Shown: positions 49,388-62,724 of the stretch, piece after piece | Numbering within the stretch: the first letter of the stretch is position 1 | Layout of the letters: every line of letters begins with the position of its first letter | Source: Amphritea sp. 1_MG-2023 | GTDB lineage: Bacteria > Pseudomonadota > Gammaproteobacteria > Pseudomonadales > Balneatricaceae | NCBI RefSeq assembly: GCF_030547545.1 | Contig: NZ_JAUOQE010000020.1 | Coordinates: 1-64,000 of the forward strand | Direction: 5' to 3' | Length of the DNA: 64,000 bases | Notes under the pieces: generated by a model | What the model was told of the DNA's origin: nothing | The model's database searches: none | Seen by the model: the letters and a program-made list of their open reading frames with translations, nothing else | Translations under genes and position numbers: made by a program

Positions 49388-50872
49388 TTACCTCAGCACC
49401 ACATCATATTGTTCCGGACCGTACATCGGCTCAACCTGAAAGCGAATAGTTTTTGCAATAAAGGCTTCCAATTCAGCCACATGATCTGACGCTTCATCCA
49501 GCAGCATCGCCACCACTCGATCCGATGCCAGTACCAAATAAGAATCCGTATCGTAGGCGCGATGTTGCCGCAGTATCTCACGGAAAATCTCATAACAAAC
49601 CGTCTCTGAGGTTTTCACCGAGCCGCGTCCCTGACAGTGACCACAAGGCTCGCATAGAATATGTTCGAGACTTTCACGCGTGCGCTTACGTGTCATTTCA
49701 ACCAAGCCTAGCTCAGAAACCCCCGTCAGCTTACATTTAACATGATCCTTTTCGAGCACCCGCTCCAACGTCCGCAATACCTGACGCTGATGATCTTCAT
49801 CCAACATATCGATAAAATCGATAATGATGATACCGCCCAAGTTTCGCAGTCGTAGCTGACGCCCAATAGCGGTGGCGGCTTCTAAATTAGTTTTAAAAAT
49901 CGTCTCTTCTAGATTACGATGTCCAACATAAGCGCCGGTGTTAATATCCACCGTCGTCATCGCTTCAGTCTGATCAAATATCAGATAACCACCCGACTTT
50001 AACTCGACTTTTCTTCCCAGTGCTTTCTGAATCTCTTCTTCAATATTATAGAGATCAAAAATAGGCCGTTCGCCGGGATAATATTCAAGAATATTGCTGA
50101 TTTCAGGCACCAGAGCCTCAGCAAACTGTTGCGAGCGTTGAAATGTCTCTCTTGAATCGACTCGAATCCGCTCGATCCCCCCATGAGCCATATCTCGCAG
50201 GGCACGCATATTCAGCGGCAGATCTTCATAGATACAGGTGGGCGCGCCAAACTTTTCAATTTTACGGGCAATTGACTCCCATAAACGACACAAAAACAGA
50301 ATATCCTGCTTAAGCTCAAGCTCAGACACCCCTTCCGAGACCGTTCGTAGGATAAAGCCACCCACCTTGGTGCTCTGATCTTCCATGCCCGCGACGACTT
50401 CTTCTACAGCCTTGCGTAAACGTTCTCGCTCTTCATTGTCTTCGATTCGCTGTGAAATGCCGATATGTTCATTACCCGGCATATAGACAAGATAACGGGA
50501 AGGGATCGATAAATTAGTGGTCAGTCGAGCACCTTTAGTGCCCAGAGGGTCTTTAGTCACTTGCACGGTAAGCGATTGACCCTCGCGCAATAAACGATTG
50601 ATCGCTAATTGAGCCTTCCCAGGCACTCCGGCGCTGTCGTCGTCAGGATGCTGTAGCTCATCCACATGAATAAAGGCCGCGCGTTCTAGGCCGATGTCGA
50701 CAAAGGCCGCCTGCATACCCGGCAAGACACGCACCACTTTACCCTTATATATATTACCCACAATACCGCGTCGCTCGGCTCTTTCGACGTAGATTTCCTG
50801 TGGCATACCGTTCTCGATAACCGCGACCCGCGTCTCAATCGGGGTAAAGTTAATCAGAATCTCTTCGCTCAT
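49388..50872 (-). CDS. rng: Ribonuclease G
   Basis: The 494-residue protein has the S1 domain near residues 35-120 (NIYKGKVVRVLPGMQAAFVDIG in parts), the catalytic acidic residues in TTVDINTGAYVG near 305 and IIIIDFIDML near 350, and the zinc-link CEPCGHCQGRG near 410. It matures 16S rRNA and degrades mRNA. It lacks the long tail of RNase E. It is the usual neighbour of maf and mreBCD. Confidence 0.97.
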   Translation of the reverse strand: MSEEILINFTPIETRVAVIENGMPQEIYVERAERRGIVGNIYKGKVVRVLPGMQAAFVDIGLERAAFIHVDELQHPDDDSAGVPGKAQLAINRLLREGQSLTVQVTKDPLGTKGARLTTNLSIPSRYLVYMPGNEHIGISQRIEDNEERERLRKAVEEVVAGMEDQSTKVGGFILRTVSEGVSELELKQDILFLCRLWESIARKIEKFGAPTCIYEDLPLNMRALRDMAHGGIERIRVDSRETFQRSQQFAEALVPEISNILEYYPGERPIFDLYNIEEEIQKALGRKVELKSGGYLIFDQTEAMTTVDINTGAYVGHRNLEETIFKTNLEAATAIGRQLRLRNLGGIIIIDFIDMLDEDHQRQVLRTLERVLEKDHVKCKLTGVSELGLVEMTRKRTRESLEHILCEPCGHCQGRGSVKTSETVCYEIFREILRQHRAYDTDSYLVLASDRVVAMLLDEASDHVAELEAFIAKTIRFQVEPMYGPEQYDVVLR

Positions 50873-51064
50873 AATCCATCCCTAGGAAACCTAACAACAG
50901 GCTCCATCAGTATTCTCTGGCACTGCACTTCAAACCATCGAGTTTCGAAGCAGTAGGCCTTTCAGCGTTGTAAGCACCCAATATCTCGATGCCATCATAT
51001 CAATGCTCATGACTAGCATCAGTAAAGTGGTTAATCACTTAAACCACAACACCTCAAAGATAAC

Positions 51065-51703
51065 CTAAGAGGCGCTCGTATCATCATCTTCTGCCGTCAG
51101 CACCAAAGTCTGCCACACAGGAATATCAAATGCCGCTAACAAGTTTGCGGTTTCCGTCAGCGGTAATCCCACGACTGCAGAATAGCTACCTTTGATCGCC
51201 GCAACGAACACCGCGCCTAAGCCTTGAATACCATACGCACCGGCTTTATCGCAGGGTTCACCCGTCTCCCAGTATTGCTCGCATTGCGCCGTGGTTAATG
51301 TTTTAAAACGCACATCAGTAGTGACTACCAGACAGCGAATTCGTTCCTTATTTGTAACCGCAACCGCCGTCATGACCTGATGCTCTGAGCCTGACAACTG
51401 CTGTAGCATGCTGATTGCATCTTCACGGTCAGTCGGTTTACCGAGGATATCGCCATGACACACCACCACCGTATCGGCACCCAAAACGACGGCATCGCTA
51501 TCGGCAACGGCCAAACCGGCACAGGCTTTTTCCCGCGCCAGACGCTCAACAAACATCGCCGGCGACTCTCCAGGCTGATGCACTTCAGCGATATCAACCG
51601 GTTTCACGCGACAAGCGACACCTATTTGCTGCAACAGTTCGCGTCGCCGAGGAGACGCTGAAGCCAGAATCAATTCAGGATTTTTATTCGATAATTCAGA
51701 CAC
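51065..51703 (-). CDS. maf: Maf-family nucleoside triphosphate pyrophosphatase (YhdE type)
   Basis: The 212-residue protein has the Maf signature ASASPRRRELLQQIGV at residues about 15-30, REKACAGLAV, GADTVVVCHGDILGKP and DKAGAYGIQG. YhdE-type Maf hydrolyses dTTP, UTP and modified pyrimidine nucleotides. It lies between mreD and rng, with 191 bp of untranslated sequence before rng. Confidence 0.95.
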   Translation of the reverse strand: MSELSNKNPELILASASPRRRELLQQIGVACRVKPVDIAEVHQPGESPAMFVERLAREKACAGLAVADSDAVVLGADTVVVCHGDILGKPTDREDAISMLQQLSGSEHQVMTAVAVTNKERIRCLVVTTDVRFKTLTTAQCEQYWETGEPCDKAGAYGIQGLGAVFVAAIKGSYSAVVGLPLTETANLLAAFDIPVWQTLVLTAEDDDTSAS

Positions 51704-51773
51704 TTAAGCACCCAACAGTATAACGTGATAGAGATAGGACTTAGCTCAGCGCAGGCCAACCGATCTTGCCCCG

Positions 51774-52262
51774 TCAGGACACTCTAAAAGCTCTACGCAA
51801 GCCTCGCAGCACAATAAACAACCAGGGCCATAGAATCGCGCTCATCATCGCGGGTAGGAGAAAGATCAGGCTATCACTGCGTGTACCCATGAAGCTGTGA
51901 ACCCAGTTAAAAATTAACTGATTAATGCCCACCAGCACCATCACCATGACCGCTTGTTGAATCAGCGGAAACATTCTCAAACGTTTGTATAACAGCAACG
52001 TCAGATAGGCAATAATAAGTAGCGATAACATATTCAGCCCCATCGGGCTGCCTTTAATCAAATCAAGTCCCAAGCCAACGACGGCTGCGGTACCCAAGCC
52101 AACGCGTTCCGGCAAGGCCATGACCCAATAGATCAGAATCATAGCCACCCACTCGGGCCGAAACCAGTCGGCAAACTGCGGCAACGGCAGTTGACTGAGC
52201 ATATAGCCCAACAGAAAAGTCCCTAAAATAATGGAACCACCGCCACTCCGCTGATTATTCAC
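51774..52262 (-). CDS. mreD: Rod-shape protein MreD
   Basis: From the GTG at 52262 the protein has 162 residues, the same length as the E. coli one, with about five hydrophobic helices and the LGLGLDLIKGSPMGLNMLSLL segment. MreD is part of the Rod elongasome. The GTG overlaps the mreC stop by 8 bp and has GGAG 7 bases upstream; a longer in-frame start further inside mreC is possible but would overlap by 59 bp and lacks such a site. Confidence 0.93.
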   Translation of the reverse strand: MNNQRSGGGSIILGTFLLGYMLSQLPLPQFADWFRPEWVAMILIYWVMALPERVGLGTAAVVGLGLDLIKGSPMGLNMLSLLIIAYLTLLLYKRLRMFPLIQQAVMVMVLVGINQLIFNWVHSFMGTRSDSLIFLLPAMMSAILWPWLFIVLRGLRRAFRVS

Positions 52263-53169
52263 CGCTGCTCTCCAGCGCCTCAGCCTCAACGGGCTGTGGT
52301 TTAATTTTCTCACCGTGTACAGGCGCAGGCATAACCGGCAACTCTTCCGCTTTTGGTGGCATATCGACGAGCAAAATATGTCGACTTTTATTCAGCATCG
52401 CTGCGGGTTCAGCCTTCACTAACGCAAAAGGCTCTCCCGGATCGCGCTGTACACTGACGACTTTAGCCACTGGATAGCCGCGAGGAAAACGTCCGCCTAA
52501 AGCAGACGATACCAGTAAATCGCCTTCACGAATATCGGCCGTATCCGGCACATGCACCAGTTCAAGTTGATTCACCGAACCGTTGCCCAACGCGATAGAG
52601 CGGAAGCCGTTACGGTTGACCTCAACCGGAATCGCATGACGCGAATCCGTAATTAACATGGCCCGACTAGTATAGTGACTGACTTCAACCACCTGCCCCA
52701 TGATGCCACCGGAATCCAATACCGCTTGCCCCACATAGGCATGATCTTCTGATCCGCGATTCAGAATAATCTGATGCTGGAAGGGATCAGGGTTAACGCC
52801 AATCAGCTCCGTCAAGAAGACATCTTGCTCGAGTCGCTGTCGACCGTTAAGCAATTCACGTAAACGAACATTTTCAGCAGTGAGTGCCGACACCTGCAGT
52901 ACTCGCTGCTTTAACAGCAAAGCTTCCTGACGTAATCGGCGGTTTTCATCCGTGAGTTGACTGCGATCCACGAGGACATCACTGAGTTCATCAGCAACCT
53001 GAGCAGGCGTATCAACCAGCCACTGAAGTGGCGTAATCAACAAGGAAAGGTAGGAGCGAGTTTGATGCATATTGGACCATTTGAGATCCAATGTAATCAG
53101 CACCAGTGACAGCACCACAAGAATGAAAAAGCGGGCCCGTAAGGACCCGCTAAGAAAGATACTAGCGAT
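52255..53169 (-). CDS. mreC: Rod-shape protein MreC, probably starting at an AUC codon
   Basis: MreC is a membrane-anchored periplasmic protein organising the Rod elongasome: one N-terminal helix, a coiled coil (about residues 75-110) and the beta-rich MreC domain with GGIMGQVVEVSHYTSRAML and DLLVSSALGGRFPRGYPVA (in parts). The family N-terminus is present as GSLRARFFILVVLSLVL, but no ATG, GTG or TTG lies in frame ahead of it: the frame is open from a TAA at 53199-53197. The codon ATC at 53169-53167 lies 6 bases after a perfect AGGAGG (53181-53176). The first canonical start, GTG at 53118, would cut off this conserved part and has no ribosome site. The AUC start is an inference; 304 residues result. 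Confidence 0.85.
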   Translation of the reverse strand: MASIFLSGSLRARFFILVVLSLVLITLDLKWSNMHQTRSYLSLLITPLQWLVDTPAQVADELSDVLVDRSQLTDENRRLRQEALLLKQRVLQVSALTAENVRLRELLNGRQRLEQDVFLTELIGVNPDPFQHQIILNRGSEDHAYVGQAVLDSGGIMGQVVEVSHYTSRAMLITDSRHAIPVEVNRNGFRSIALGNGSVNQLELVHVPDTADIREGDLLVSSALGGRFPRGYPVAKVVSVQRDPGEPFALVKAEPAAMLNKSRHILLVDMPPKAEELPVMPAPVHGEKIKPQPVEAEALESSGE

Positions 53170-53233
53170 GGAACACCTCCTGTGGGAACTGTTCCGTTAG
53201 ATTGGGTAACTCAAGCATTCAGATCAATCAGTC

Positions 53234-54289
<1,056 letters not shown>

Positions 54290-54433
54290 TTAGATTGTGC
54301 GACTGCACATTCACTTGATCAAAAAAACAGGCCCACTGTAGCAATGGCGGGGATTTTGGGCAAGCTGCAAATGTGTTAACGTAGCGCTTTATTTAGTTAT
54401 TAGAACAAATTTCACAGCAATGAGAATCCAATA

Positions 54434-54721
54434 ATGTCGTTAGACCGCACAGACGTCGAAAAGATCGCTCATCTGGCAAGATTAAATATCGCCGAGCAAG
54501 ATATTCAAGAATACGCCGATAACCTTAGCAGTATTCTTGACCTGGTCGACCAGATGCAGGCCGTCGATACTCAAGATATTACCCCCATGGCTCATCCAAT
54601 GGATGCTATTCAGCGTTTACGTCTGGATGAGGTAACCGAAGCAGATCAACGCGATCGGCTTCAAACCGTTGCTCCGTCCGTTGAAGCAGGCCTATTTCAG
54701 GTGCCTAAAGTAATCGAGTAA
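54434..54721 (+). CDS. gatC: Glutamyl/aspartyl-tRNA amidotransferase subunit C
   Basis: The 95-residue protein has the GatC pattern [37 protein letters not shown] and a C-terminal segment ending FQVPKVIE. It stabilises GatA on GatB. It heads gatCAB; the presence of the operon indicates indirect Gln-tRNA and/or Asn-tRNA formation in this organism. Confidence 0.97.
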   Translation: MSLDRTDVEKIAHLARLNIAEQDIQEYADNLSSILDLVDQMQAVDTQDITPMAHPMDAIQRLRLDEVTEADQRDRLQTVAPSVEAGLFQVPKVIE

Positions 54722-54760
54722 TGCCGGACCAGACATCCGCTTGAAGGATTTAAAAACGTT

Positions 54761-56209
54761 ATGTTAGACAAAACACTCGCCGAACTGGCGCAGGGGTTAG
54801 CAACGGGTGAATTCAGTAGTGTTGAACTGACCCAAAACTACCTTGACCGCATCAACGCCGAAGATGGCAAGCTGAACAGCTTTATCACCGTCACCCCAGA
54901 GCAAGCGCTAGCGCAAGCCAGTGCCGCCGATCAACGTCGCGCAGCCGGCAATGCTGACGCATTTACGGGCTTGCCCATTGCTCACAAAGATATTTTCTGC
55001 ACCCAAGGTGTCCGCACGAGTTGCGGCTCCAAAATGCTGGATAACTTTGTTTCCCCCTACAACGCCACCATCGTTGAACATTTTAATCAAGCGGGCGCCG
55101 TTAGCTTGGGTAAAACCAATATGGATGAGTTCGCGATGGGCTCCTCCAATGAATCGAGCTTCTACGGCCCGGCTCGCAACCCGTGGAATACCGATTGCGT
55201 CCCCGGCGGTTCATCGGGCGGCTCGGCGGCCTCTATTGCCGGCGGTTTAACCCCCGCAGCAACCGGCTCTGATACCGGCGGTTCGATTCGTCAACCGGCG
55301 GCGCTGTGTGGCATCACCGGATTAAAGCCAACTTATGGTCGCGTATCCCGTTATGGCATGATCGCTTACGCTTCATCATTGGATCAAGCCGGCCCCATGA
55401 CTCGCACTGCCGAAGATAGCGCGATGATGTTAAATGTCATGGCCGGTTTCGATCCAAAGGATTCCACCAGCCTCGATCGCCCTGTGCCAGATTACACGCT
55501 GACACTGAATGATTCTCTTAAAGGGTTAAAAATCGGCTTACCGAAGGAGTTCTTCTCTGACGATATCGATCCGCAGATCACCATTCAGGTGCAAAATGCG
55601 ATCCGTGAATTTGAAGCGCTGGGCGCGACAGTTAAACAGATTAGCCTCCCCAATACGCATTTAGCGATTCCGGCGTACTATATTATTGCCCCCGCAGAAG
55701 CCTCCTCCAATCTGTCACGCTTTGACGGTGTGCGTTATGGCTATCGTTGCGAAGATCCGACAGATCTGGAAGACATGTATAAACGCAGTCGCGGCGAAGG
55801 CTTTGGTGAGGAAGTTAAGCGACGTATTATGGTCGGTACTTATGCACTATCTGAAGGCTTTTATGATGCCTACTATAAAAAAGCACTGCAGATTCGCCGC
55901 CTGATTCAGCAAGATTATGTTACCGCGCTCTCTGAAGTCGATATTATTATGGGGCCAACCACCCCTCACCCAGCCTTTAAGCTGGGCGAGAAGACCGCCG
56001 ATCCGGTTACCATGTATATGGAAGACATTTTCACCCTATCCTTGAATCTCGCGGGCATGCCCGGTATCTCGGTGCCCTGCGGCTTTGCTAATGGATTACC
56101 TGTTGGCCTGCAAATGATCGGTAACTACTTTGCTGAAGAACGGCTGTTAAATGCCGCACATCAGTTCCAGCAAGCCACCGACTGGCACACACAAACGCCC
56201 GGTCAATAA
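54761..56209 (+). CDS. gatA: Glutamyl/aspartyl-tRNA amidotransferase subunit A
   Basis: The 482-residue amidase-signature enzyme has the Lys of PIAHKDIF near residue 75 and the cis-Ser and nucleophile Ser in GGSSGGSAA and [12 protein letters not shown] near 150-176. It frees ammonia from glutamine for GatB. 40 bp separate it from gatC. Confidence 0.98.
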   Translation: MLDKTLAELAQGLATGEFSSVELTQNYLDRINAEDGKLNSFITVTPEQALAQASAADQRRAAGNADAFTGLPIAHKDIFCTQGVRTSCGSKMLDNFVSPYNATIVEHFNQAGAVSLGKTNMDEFAMGSSNESSFYGPARNPWNTDCVPGGSSGGSAASIAGGLTPAATGSDTGGSIRQPAALCGITGLKPTYGRVSRYGMIAYASSLDQAGPMTRTAEDSAMMLNVMAGFDPKDSTSLDRPVPDYTLTLNDSLKGLKIGLPKEFFSDDIDPQITIQVQNAIREFEALGATVKQISLPNTHLAIPAYYIIAPAEASSNLSRFDGVRYGYRCEDPTDLEDMYKRSRGEGFGEEVKRRIMVGTYALSEGFYDAYYKKALQIRRLIQQDYVTALSEVDIIMGPTTPHPAFKLGEKTADPVTMYMEDIFTLSLNLAGMPGISVPCGFANGLPVGLQMIGNYFAEERLLNAAHQFQQATDWHTQTPGQ

Positions 56210-56292
56210 GCTGCTGACCGAGAGCATATAGAATTTAACGCAGCAGCACGACATTCAAACATGTCGGCTGACTGCTATAAGAGGTTTACATA

Positions 56293-57750
56293 ATGGAATG
56301 GGAAGCAGTCATCGGGCTTGAGATTCACGCCCAACTGGCGACTAAGTCCAAAATATTTTCCGGTGCCAGCACCGCCTTTGGAGCCGAGCCAAACACTCAA
56401 GCCTGCGCTGTCGATTTAGCGTTACCCGGGACGCTGCCAGTATTTAATGCTGAAGCACTCCGTATGGCGGTTTTATTTGGCTTAGCAATTGACGCTGAAA
56501 TCGGTTACACCTCGGTGTTTGACCGTAAAAACTACTTTTATCCCGATCTACCCAAAGGCTATCAAACCAGCCAGCTCTTTCATCCAATTGTCGGCACCGG
56601 TTATGTCGATCTCGAACTGGAGGACGGTACGGTTAAACGCGTTGGCGTGACTCGAGCACATCTGGAAGAGGATGCTGGTAAGTCGCTGCATGAGGAATTC
56701 CCCAGCATGACCGGAATCGATCTTAACCGTGCGGGTACCCCACTGTTAGAGATCGTCTCCGAACCGGATATGCGCAGTGCCGAAGAAGCCGTCGCCTATG
56801 TGAAGAAAATTCACTCCATCGTCACCAATCTCGGTATCTGTGACGGCAATATGGCGGAAGGTTCTTTCCGCTGTGACTGTAACGTCTCCGTGCGCTATAA
56901 GGGTGAAGAGGCATTCGGTAACCGTACCGAAACCAAGAACATCAACTCGTTCCGTTTTATTGAGAAAGCGATTAAGGGCGAGATTATCCGTCAAATCGAT
57001 ATACTCGAAGACGGTGGTTATATCACTCAGGAAACCCGCCTGTATGATGCCAATAAAGATGAAACTCGCTCGATGCGCAGTAAAGAAGAAGCTAACGATT
57101 ACCGTTACTTCCCGTGCCCCGATCTGCTGCCGATCGTCATTGATGACGACTATGTCAATCAGCTACGCGATACCTTGCCAGAATTACCCGACGCCCGTAA
57201 AGCGCGGTTTATTGAGCAGTATCAGCTGAGTGACTACGACGCCATGGTGCTATCCGCCTACCGCGATCTAAGCCACTATTTTGAAACCGTTGCCAACACC
57301 GCAGGCGATGCCAAATTGGCGGCTAACTGGGTGATGGGCGAACTGTCCAAGCTACTGAATCAGAATGATACCGAGATTAACGCTTCACCGGTTTCAGCTG
57401 AACAACTCGGCGGCCTATTATTGCGCATTAAAGACAACACCATTACCGGCAAAATAGCCAAGCAGGTGTTTGAAGCGATGTGGGCGGGTGAAGGCTCTGC
57501 GGATGAGGTTATCGAATCTAAAGGCCTGAAACAGGTCACCGATAGCGGTGCGATTGAAGCGATGGTCGATGATGTCATCGCGGCCAATCAACCACAGGTT
57601 GATCAGTATGTGAATGCTGAACCGGATAAACGTGGCAAGATGATCGGCTTCTTTATGGGTAAGGTGATGCAAGCATCACAGGGCAAAGCCAACCCTGGCC
57701 AAGTGCAGGGGCTGCTAAAGCAGAAGCTTGATGCGCTAGCCAACGGCTAA
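56293..57750 (+). CDS. gatB: Glutamyl/aspartyl-tRNA amidotransferase subunit B
   Basis: The 485-residue protein has the GatB start [21 protein letters not shown] (in parts), [16 protein letters not shown] near residue 78, and the YqeY-like tRNA-binding tail near 340-485. It activates and amidates Glu-tRNAGln or Asp-tRNAAsn. It closes the operon ahead of a strong terminator. Confidence 0.98.
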   Translation: MEWEAVIGLEIHAQLATKSKIFSGASTAFGAEPNTQACAVDLALPGTLPVFNAEALRMAVLFGLAIDAEIGYTSVFDRKNYFYPDLPKGYQTSQLFHPIVGTGYVDLELEDGTVKRVGVTRAHLEEDAGKSLHEEFPSMTGIDLNRAGTPLLEIVSEPDMRSAEEAVAYVKKIHSIVTNLGICDGNMAEGSFRCDCNVSVRYKGEEAFGNRTETKNINSFRFIEKAIKGEIIRQIDILEDGGYITQETRLYDANKDETRSMRSKEEANDYRYFPCPDLLPIVIDDDYVNQLRDTLPELPDARKARFIEQYQLSDYDAMVLSAYRDLSHYFETVANTAGDAKLAANWVMGELSKLLNQNDTEINASPVSAEQLGGLLLRIKDNTITGKIAKQVFEAMWAGEGSADEVIESKGLKQVTDSGAIEAMVDDVIAANQPQVDQYVNAEPDKRGKMIGFFMGKVMQASQGKANPGQVQGLLKQKLDALANG

Positions 57751-57774
57751 ACTACCGTTAAAGTATGACTCAAA

Positions 57775-57807
57775 CCAGTCGGCACTAGCGGTGCCGACTG
57801 GTTTTTT
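57775..57807 (+). terminator. Rho-independent terminator of gatCAB
   Basis: CCAGTCGGCAC-TAGC-GGTGCCGACTGG followed by TTTTTT, 25 bp past the gatB stop. Stem of 11 bp. Confidence 0.93.
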
Positions 57808-57852
57808 ACCTTTAAGCCTGCTTTAACCTCTTGACCTAGACTCACTCTCCTC

Positions 57853-58767
57853 TCAGTGATAAACCCCGTTATTCAGCGCTTGTTGATAACGCGCTTCAAA
57901 TTGATTTTTTAACCACTCCGTCAACACTCTTACCCGCTGCAACTGATGCCGCAACGGTGGGCATAACAAGGTTAACTGAGTGACTTCAGACCAATCCGGC
58001 AACACCTCGACTAATCGACCCCGCTGGAGATCCGCTTGCACATACACATCGGCAAGCCGCGTAACGCCTAACCCTGCAAGTGCCGCTTGCCGCATCACTC
58101 GACCACTACTCACCTTAATCCCCTGCTCAACATGCACTGTTCTGCGCTCATTTCCCCGACTCAATGTCCAATGATCCACACTGCCACAGATTAATGATAA
58201 TGTTTTCAAATCTTCAGGATTTTCAATCGGATGATGGCTCTGCAAAAAAGCCGGACTGGCAACATAACGCGTGGTCACTTGGTGCAGCTTACGCGCTATC
58301 AAACTCGAATCCGCCAGCTCTCCCATACGCATCACCAGATCATAATGATTGGCGATCAGATCCACCTGACCACTGGAAAAATCTAGATCCACACAGATAC
58401 CGGGATGCTGTCGTTGGAAATCAATCACCAGGGGGGCTAACAGCTCTTCACCGATCAACCCGCCCACCGCATTCATGCGAATCACACCTTTTAGTTCATC
58501 CGTCGATTGACTCGCCCATTCCGCCGCGGCATCCAACTGCTGCATCGCCAATTTACAGCGTTCGTAATAGCCCTGACCGATCTCCGTCAACCGTAACTTT
58601 CGGGTGGTGCGATACAACAACTGTACACTCAATACCGCTTCCAACTCTGAGACTAACTGACTCAGATGCGCCTTAGAAAAGCCAGACACCTCAGCCGCCG
58701 CCGTAAAGCCGCCTGACTCCGCTACATAGATAAAGGCACGAATACCGCGCCAAGACACATTGTTCAT
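57853..58767 (-). CDS. LysR family transcriptional regulator
   Basis: The protein (304 residues from the ATG at 58767) has an N-terminal winged helix (AFIYVAESGGFTAAAEVSGFSKAHLSQLVSELE in parts, residues about 8-45) and the type 2 periplasmic-binding-like effector domain of the LysR group. It resembles the subgroup often placed beside oxidoreductase genes. It diverges from the SDR gene 58881, with about 110 bp between starts, so it likely controls that gene and itself. Effector unknown. Confidence 0.88.
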   Translation of the reverse strand: MNNVSWRGIRAFIYVAESGGFTAAAEVSGFSKAHLSQLVSELEAVLSVQLLYRTTRKLRLTEIGQGYYERCKLAMQQLDAAAEWASQSTDELKGVIRMNAVGGLIGEELLAPLVIDFQRQHPGICVDLDFSSGQVDLIANHYDLVMRMGELADSSLIARKLHQVTTRYVASPAFLQSHHPIENPEDLKTLSLICGSVDHWTLSRGNERRTVHVEQGIKVSSGRVMRQAALAGLGVTRLADVYVQADLQRGRLVEVLPDWSEVTQLTLLCPPLRHQLQRVRVLTEWLKNQFEARYQQALNNGVYH

Positions 58768-58880
58768 ATATACCAAACAATTATTTCAGATTAAGGGTAT
58801 TTATCACACTAATACAGCGATCTATTATCTGCAACATCGATTCACTTCCGTGCCTTGTGGCATTTAACACCCGAGATAAA

Positions 58881-59606
58881 ATGATGACTCAACCACTTAT
58901 CGTAATCACCGGCGCTAGTTCAGGTATTGGCGCAGCCATAGCACAACAATTTTCAGCGGCAGGACACCCCTTATTACTCCTCGCCCGCCGCGTGGACAAA
59001 CTAGAGGCTCTAGCCCTCCCGAACACATTATGTCGTCAAGTCGATGTAACCGACGCTACAGCTTTACGGGTAGCGATCAAAGAAGCAGAAGCGATTCATG
59101 GCCCGGTAGACTGTCTAATTAACAATGCTGGTTTAATGCTATTAGGACAGATCGACACTCAAGACCCTATGGAGTGGCAGCGTATGTATGATCTTAACGT
59201 ACTCGCACTGCTGAACAGCATGCAGGCCGTACTGGGTGACATGAAAGCTCGCAAGGGCGGCACGATTATTAATATCAGTTCGATTGCCGGCAAAAAATCA
59301 TTCCCAAATCATGCCGCTTATGTGGGCAGTAAATTTGCCGTTTCCGCCATCAGCGAAAATGTCCGTGAAGAGGTAGCCGATGATAATGTCCGTATCATGA
59401 CGATCTGTCCGGGCGCGGTAGAGACTGAATTATTGAGTCACACCACCTCGCAGGAGATTATTGATAACTATGAGGATTGGAAAGCATCGATGGGAGGGAT
59501 ATTAGCCCCTGATGATATTGCTCGCACCGCTGTGTTTATGTATTCACAACCGCAAAACATCAATATTCGCGACGTACTCATCACGGCCACCCGTCAACAA
59601 GCCTAA
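58881..59606 (+). CDS. SDR family NAD(P)-dependent oxidoreductase
   Basis: The protein (241 residues from the ATG at 58881; the next ATG is also possible) is a short-chain dehydrogenase with GASSGIGAAIA near residue 11, NNAGLM near 81, and Ser-Tyr-Lys in NISSIAGKKSFPNHAAYVGSKFA (in parts). It resembles the serine 3-dehydrogenase/YdfG-like branch, which acts on 3-hydroxy acids, but the substrate is unknown. Its partner is the divergent LysR regulator. Confidence 0.88.
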   Translation: MMTQPLIVITGASSGIGAAIAQQFSAAGHPLLLLARRVDKLEALALPNTLCRQVDVTDATALRVAIKEAEAIHGPVDCLINNAGLMLLGQIDTQDPMEWQRMYDLNVLALLNSMQAVLGDMKARKGGTIINISSIAGKKSFPNHAAYVGSKFAVSAISENVREEVADDNVRIMTICPGAVETELLSHTTSQEIIDNYEDWKASMGGILAPDDIARTAVFMYSQPQNINIRDVLITATRQQA

Positions 59607-60021
59607 TTTGAATCAACCTCAGCCTATCCTGTTACACGGATTAAAAGCCCCGGCAGCCAATGCAGGGGCCGTCACTCAAATCATTCAATGATTAACAAAC
59701 GCCAATAGATAAAAGTGCAACAGGGATATCAGAGTATACCTCCGTTAAGCGCGATTCTTGTTTCACCTATTGGCATAATGATTATCAGAAAAGACCGCAA
59801 CAACAGATACATACCGCTCTTCATAGATCAAACCATCATCGGCATTACTGCAGGCGCCGTCTTCGTCCGCCTCATCAGGCAACGATGATAGCAAGACATC
59901 AAACCTTCACTAAACAGCCATCTCAGCGAAACATCGAAAAATATATGTAAAAAATGATCCAAAACGATGAAAAAAACGTCTAACATTGAGGTTATTAAGT
60001 GGTTTTAAAAAGGAGTAACGT
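59607..60021. other. Intergenic region before msrA
   Basis: Largely featureless. A GCCCC...GGGGC inverted repeat follows the SDR gene (59646-59669) without a T-run. On the minus strand 59763-59894 is open for 43 codons from a TTG with GAAGG ahead, acidic at the front (PDEADEDG) and ending DNHYANR; it could be a small gene or the tail of a lost one, but chance cannot be excluded. AAAAAGGAG precedes the msrA ATG. Confidence 0.35.
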
Positions 60022-60492
60022 ATGCCAACCGCAACATTTGCTGCAGGATGCTTTTGGGGTATTGAAGCACGATTTTCGAACACTCCCGGGGTCACCTCAA
60101 CCGCTGTAGGCTATATGGGTGGGCATACACAAAACCCAACCTACCAAGAGGTTTGCAATAAAACCACCGGTCACGCCGAAGTGGTACAACTCGAGTTTGA
60201 TGAGCAAATCATTAGCTATGACACACTGCTGGACCTTTTCTGGCAGATGCATGATCCCACCACGCTCAACCGTCAAGGGCCAGATATCGGTGACCAATAT
60301 CGCTCAGAGATTTTTTATCATGACGACCATCAGCGGATTATGGCGGAGCAAAGCAAAGTCGTCCTAGATAAGAGCGGCATCTTCGGCAACCCCATTGTGA
60401 CGCAGATCACTCCAGCCACCGAATTTTGGCGCGCGGAGGAATATCATCAACAATATAATGCCAAGCATGGTCATGGCGGTTGCTCCATTTAA
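60022..60492 (+). CDS. msrA: Peptide methionine (S)-S-oxide reductase MsrA
   Basis: The 156-residue enzyme has the catalytic Cys10 in [10 protein letters not shown] and the [16 protein letters not shown] and [21 protein letters not shown] segments of MsrA (in parts). A C-terminal GHGGCSI supplies a likely resolving cysteine. It repairs oxidised methionine. It is the short form, with no fused MsrB. A terminator follows at once. Confidence 0.97.
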   Translation: MPTATFAAGCFWGIEARFSNTPGVTSTAVGYMGGHTQNPTYQEVCNKTTGHAEVVQLEFDEQIISYDTLLDLFWQMHDPTTLNRQGPDIGDQYRSEIFYHDDHQRIMAEQSKVVLDKSGIFGNPIVTQITPATEFWRAEEYHQQYNAKHGHGGCSI

Positions 60493-60512
60493 GCAATCCT
60501 TATGCAAACAGG

Positions 60513-60545
60513 AAAGCCATCGATAGTGATATCGATGGCTTTTCA
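60513..60545. terminator. Terminator between msrA and fadH
   Basis: AAAGCCATCGAT-AGTGAT-ATCGATGGCTTTTC lies 20 bp after msrA, between convergent genes; symmetric enough to serve both directions weakly. Confidence 0.8.
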
Positions 60546-60589
60546 GTGATTCGCTGAGCAGCCCCCAGATAATCTAAAGACAGCAGACC

Positions 60590-62629
<2,040 letters not shown>

Positions 62630-62662
62630 TCAATATTATTATTTTGTCATCATACAGCAAAC

Positions 62663-62702
62663 TAGACAGCGTCAAGATAAAGCGATATTTTGACACTGTC
62701 AA
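62663..62702. promoter_or_regulatory. Tandem operator between fadH and the TetR gene
   Basis: Two copies of a 13-bp palindromic site, TAGACAGCGTCAA (62663-62675) and TTGACACTGTCAA (62690-62702, perfect), lie 27 bp apart centre to centre in the divergent promoter region. Together they also form a 36-bp imperfect inverted repeat. The adjacent TetR-family regulator is the natural candidate for binding; this is inferred. Confidence 0.65.
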
Positions 62703-62724
62703 GATTGATTGATAAATTGTCCAG

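Noticed and set aside
52263-52313. Longer mreD starting inside mreC
   Set aside because: The GTG at 52262 has a good ribosome site and gives the family length of 162; the longer form would overlap mreC by 59 bp.
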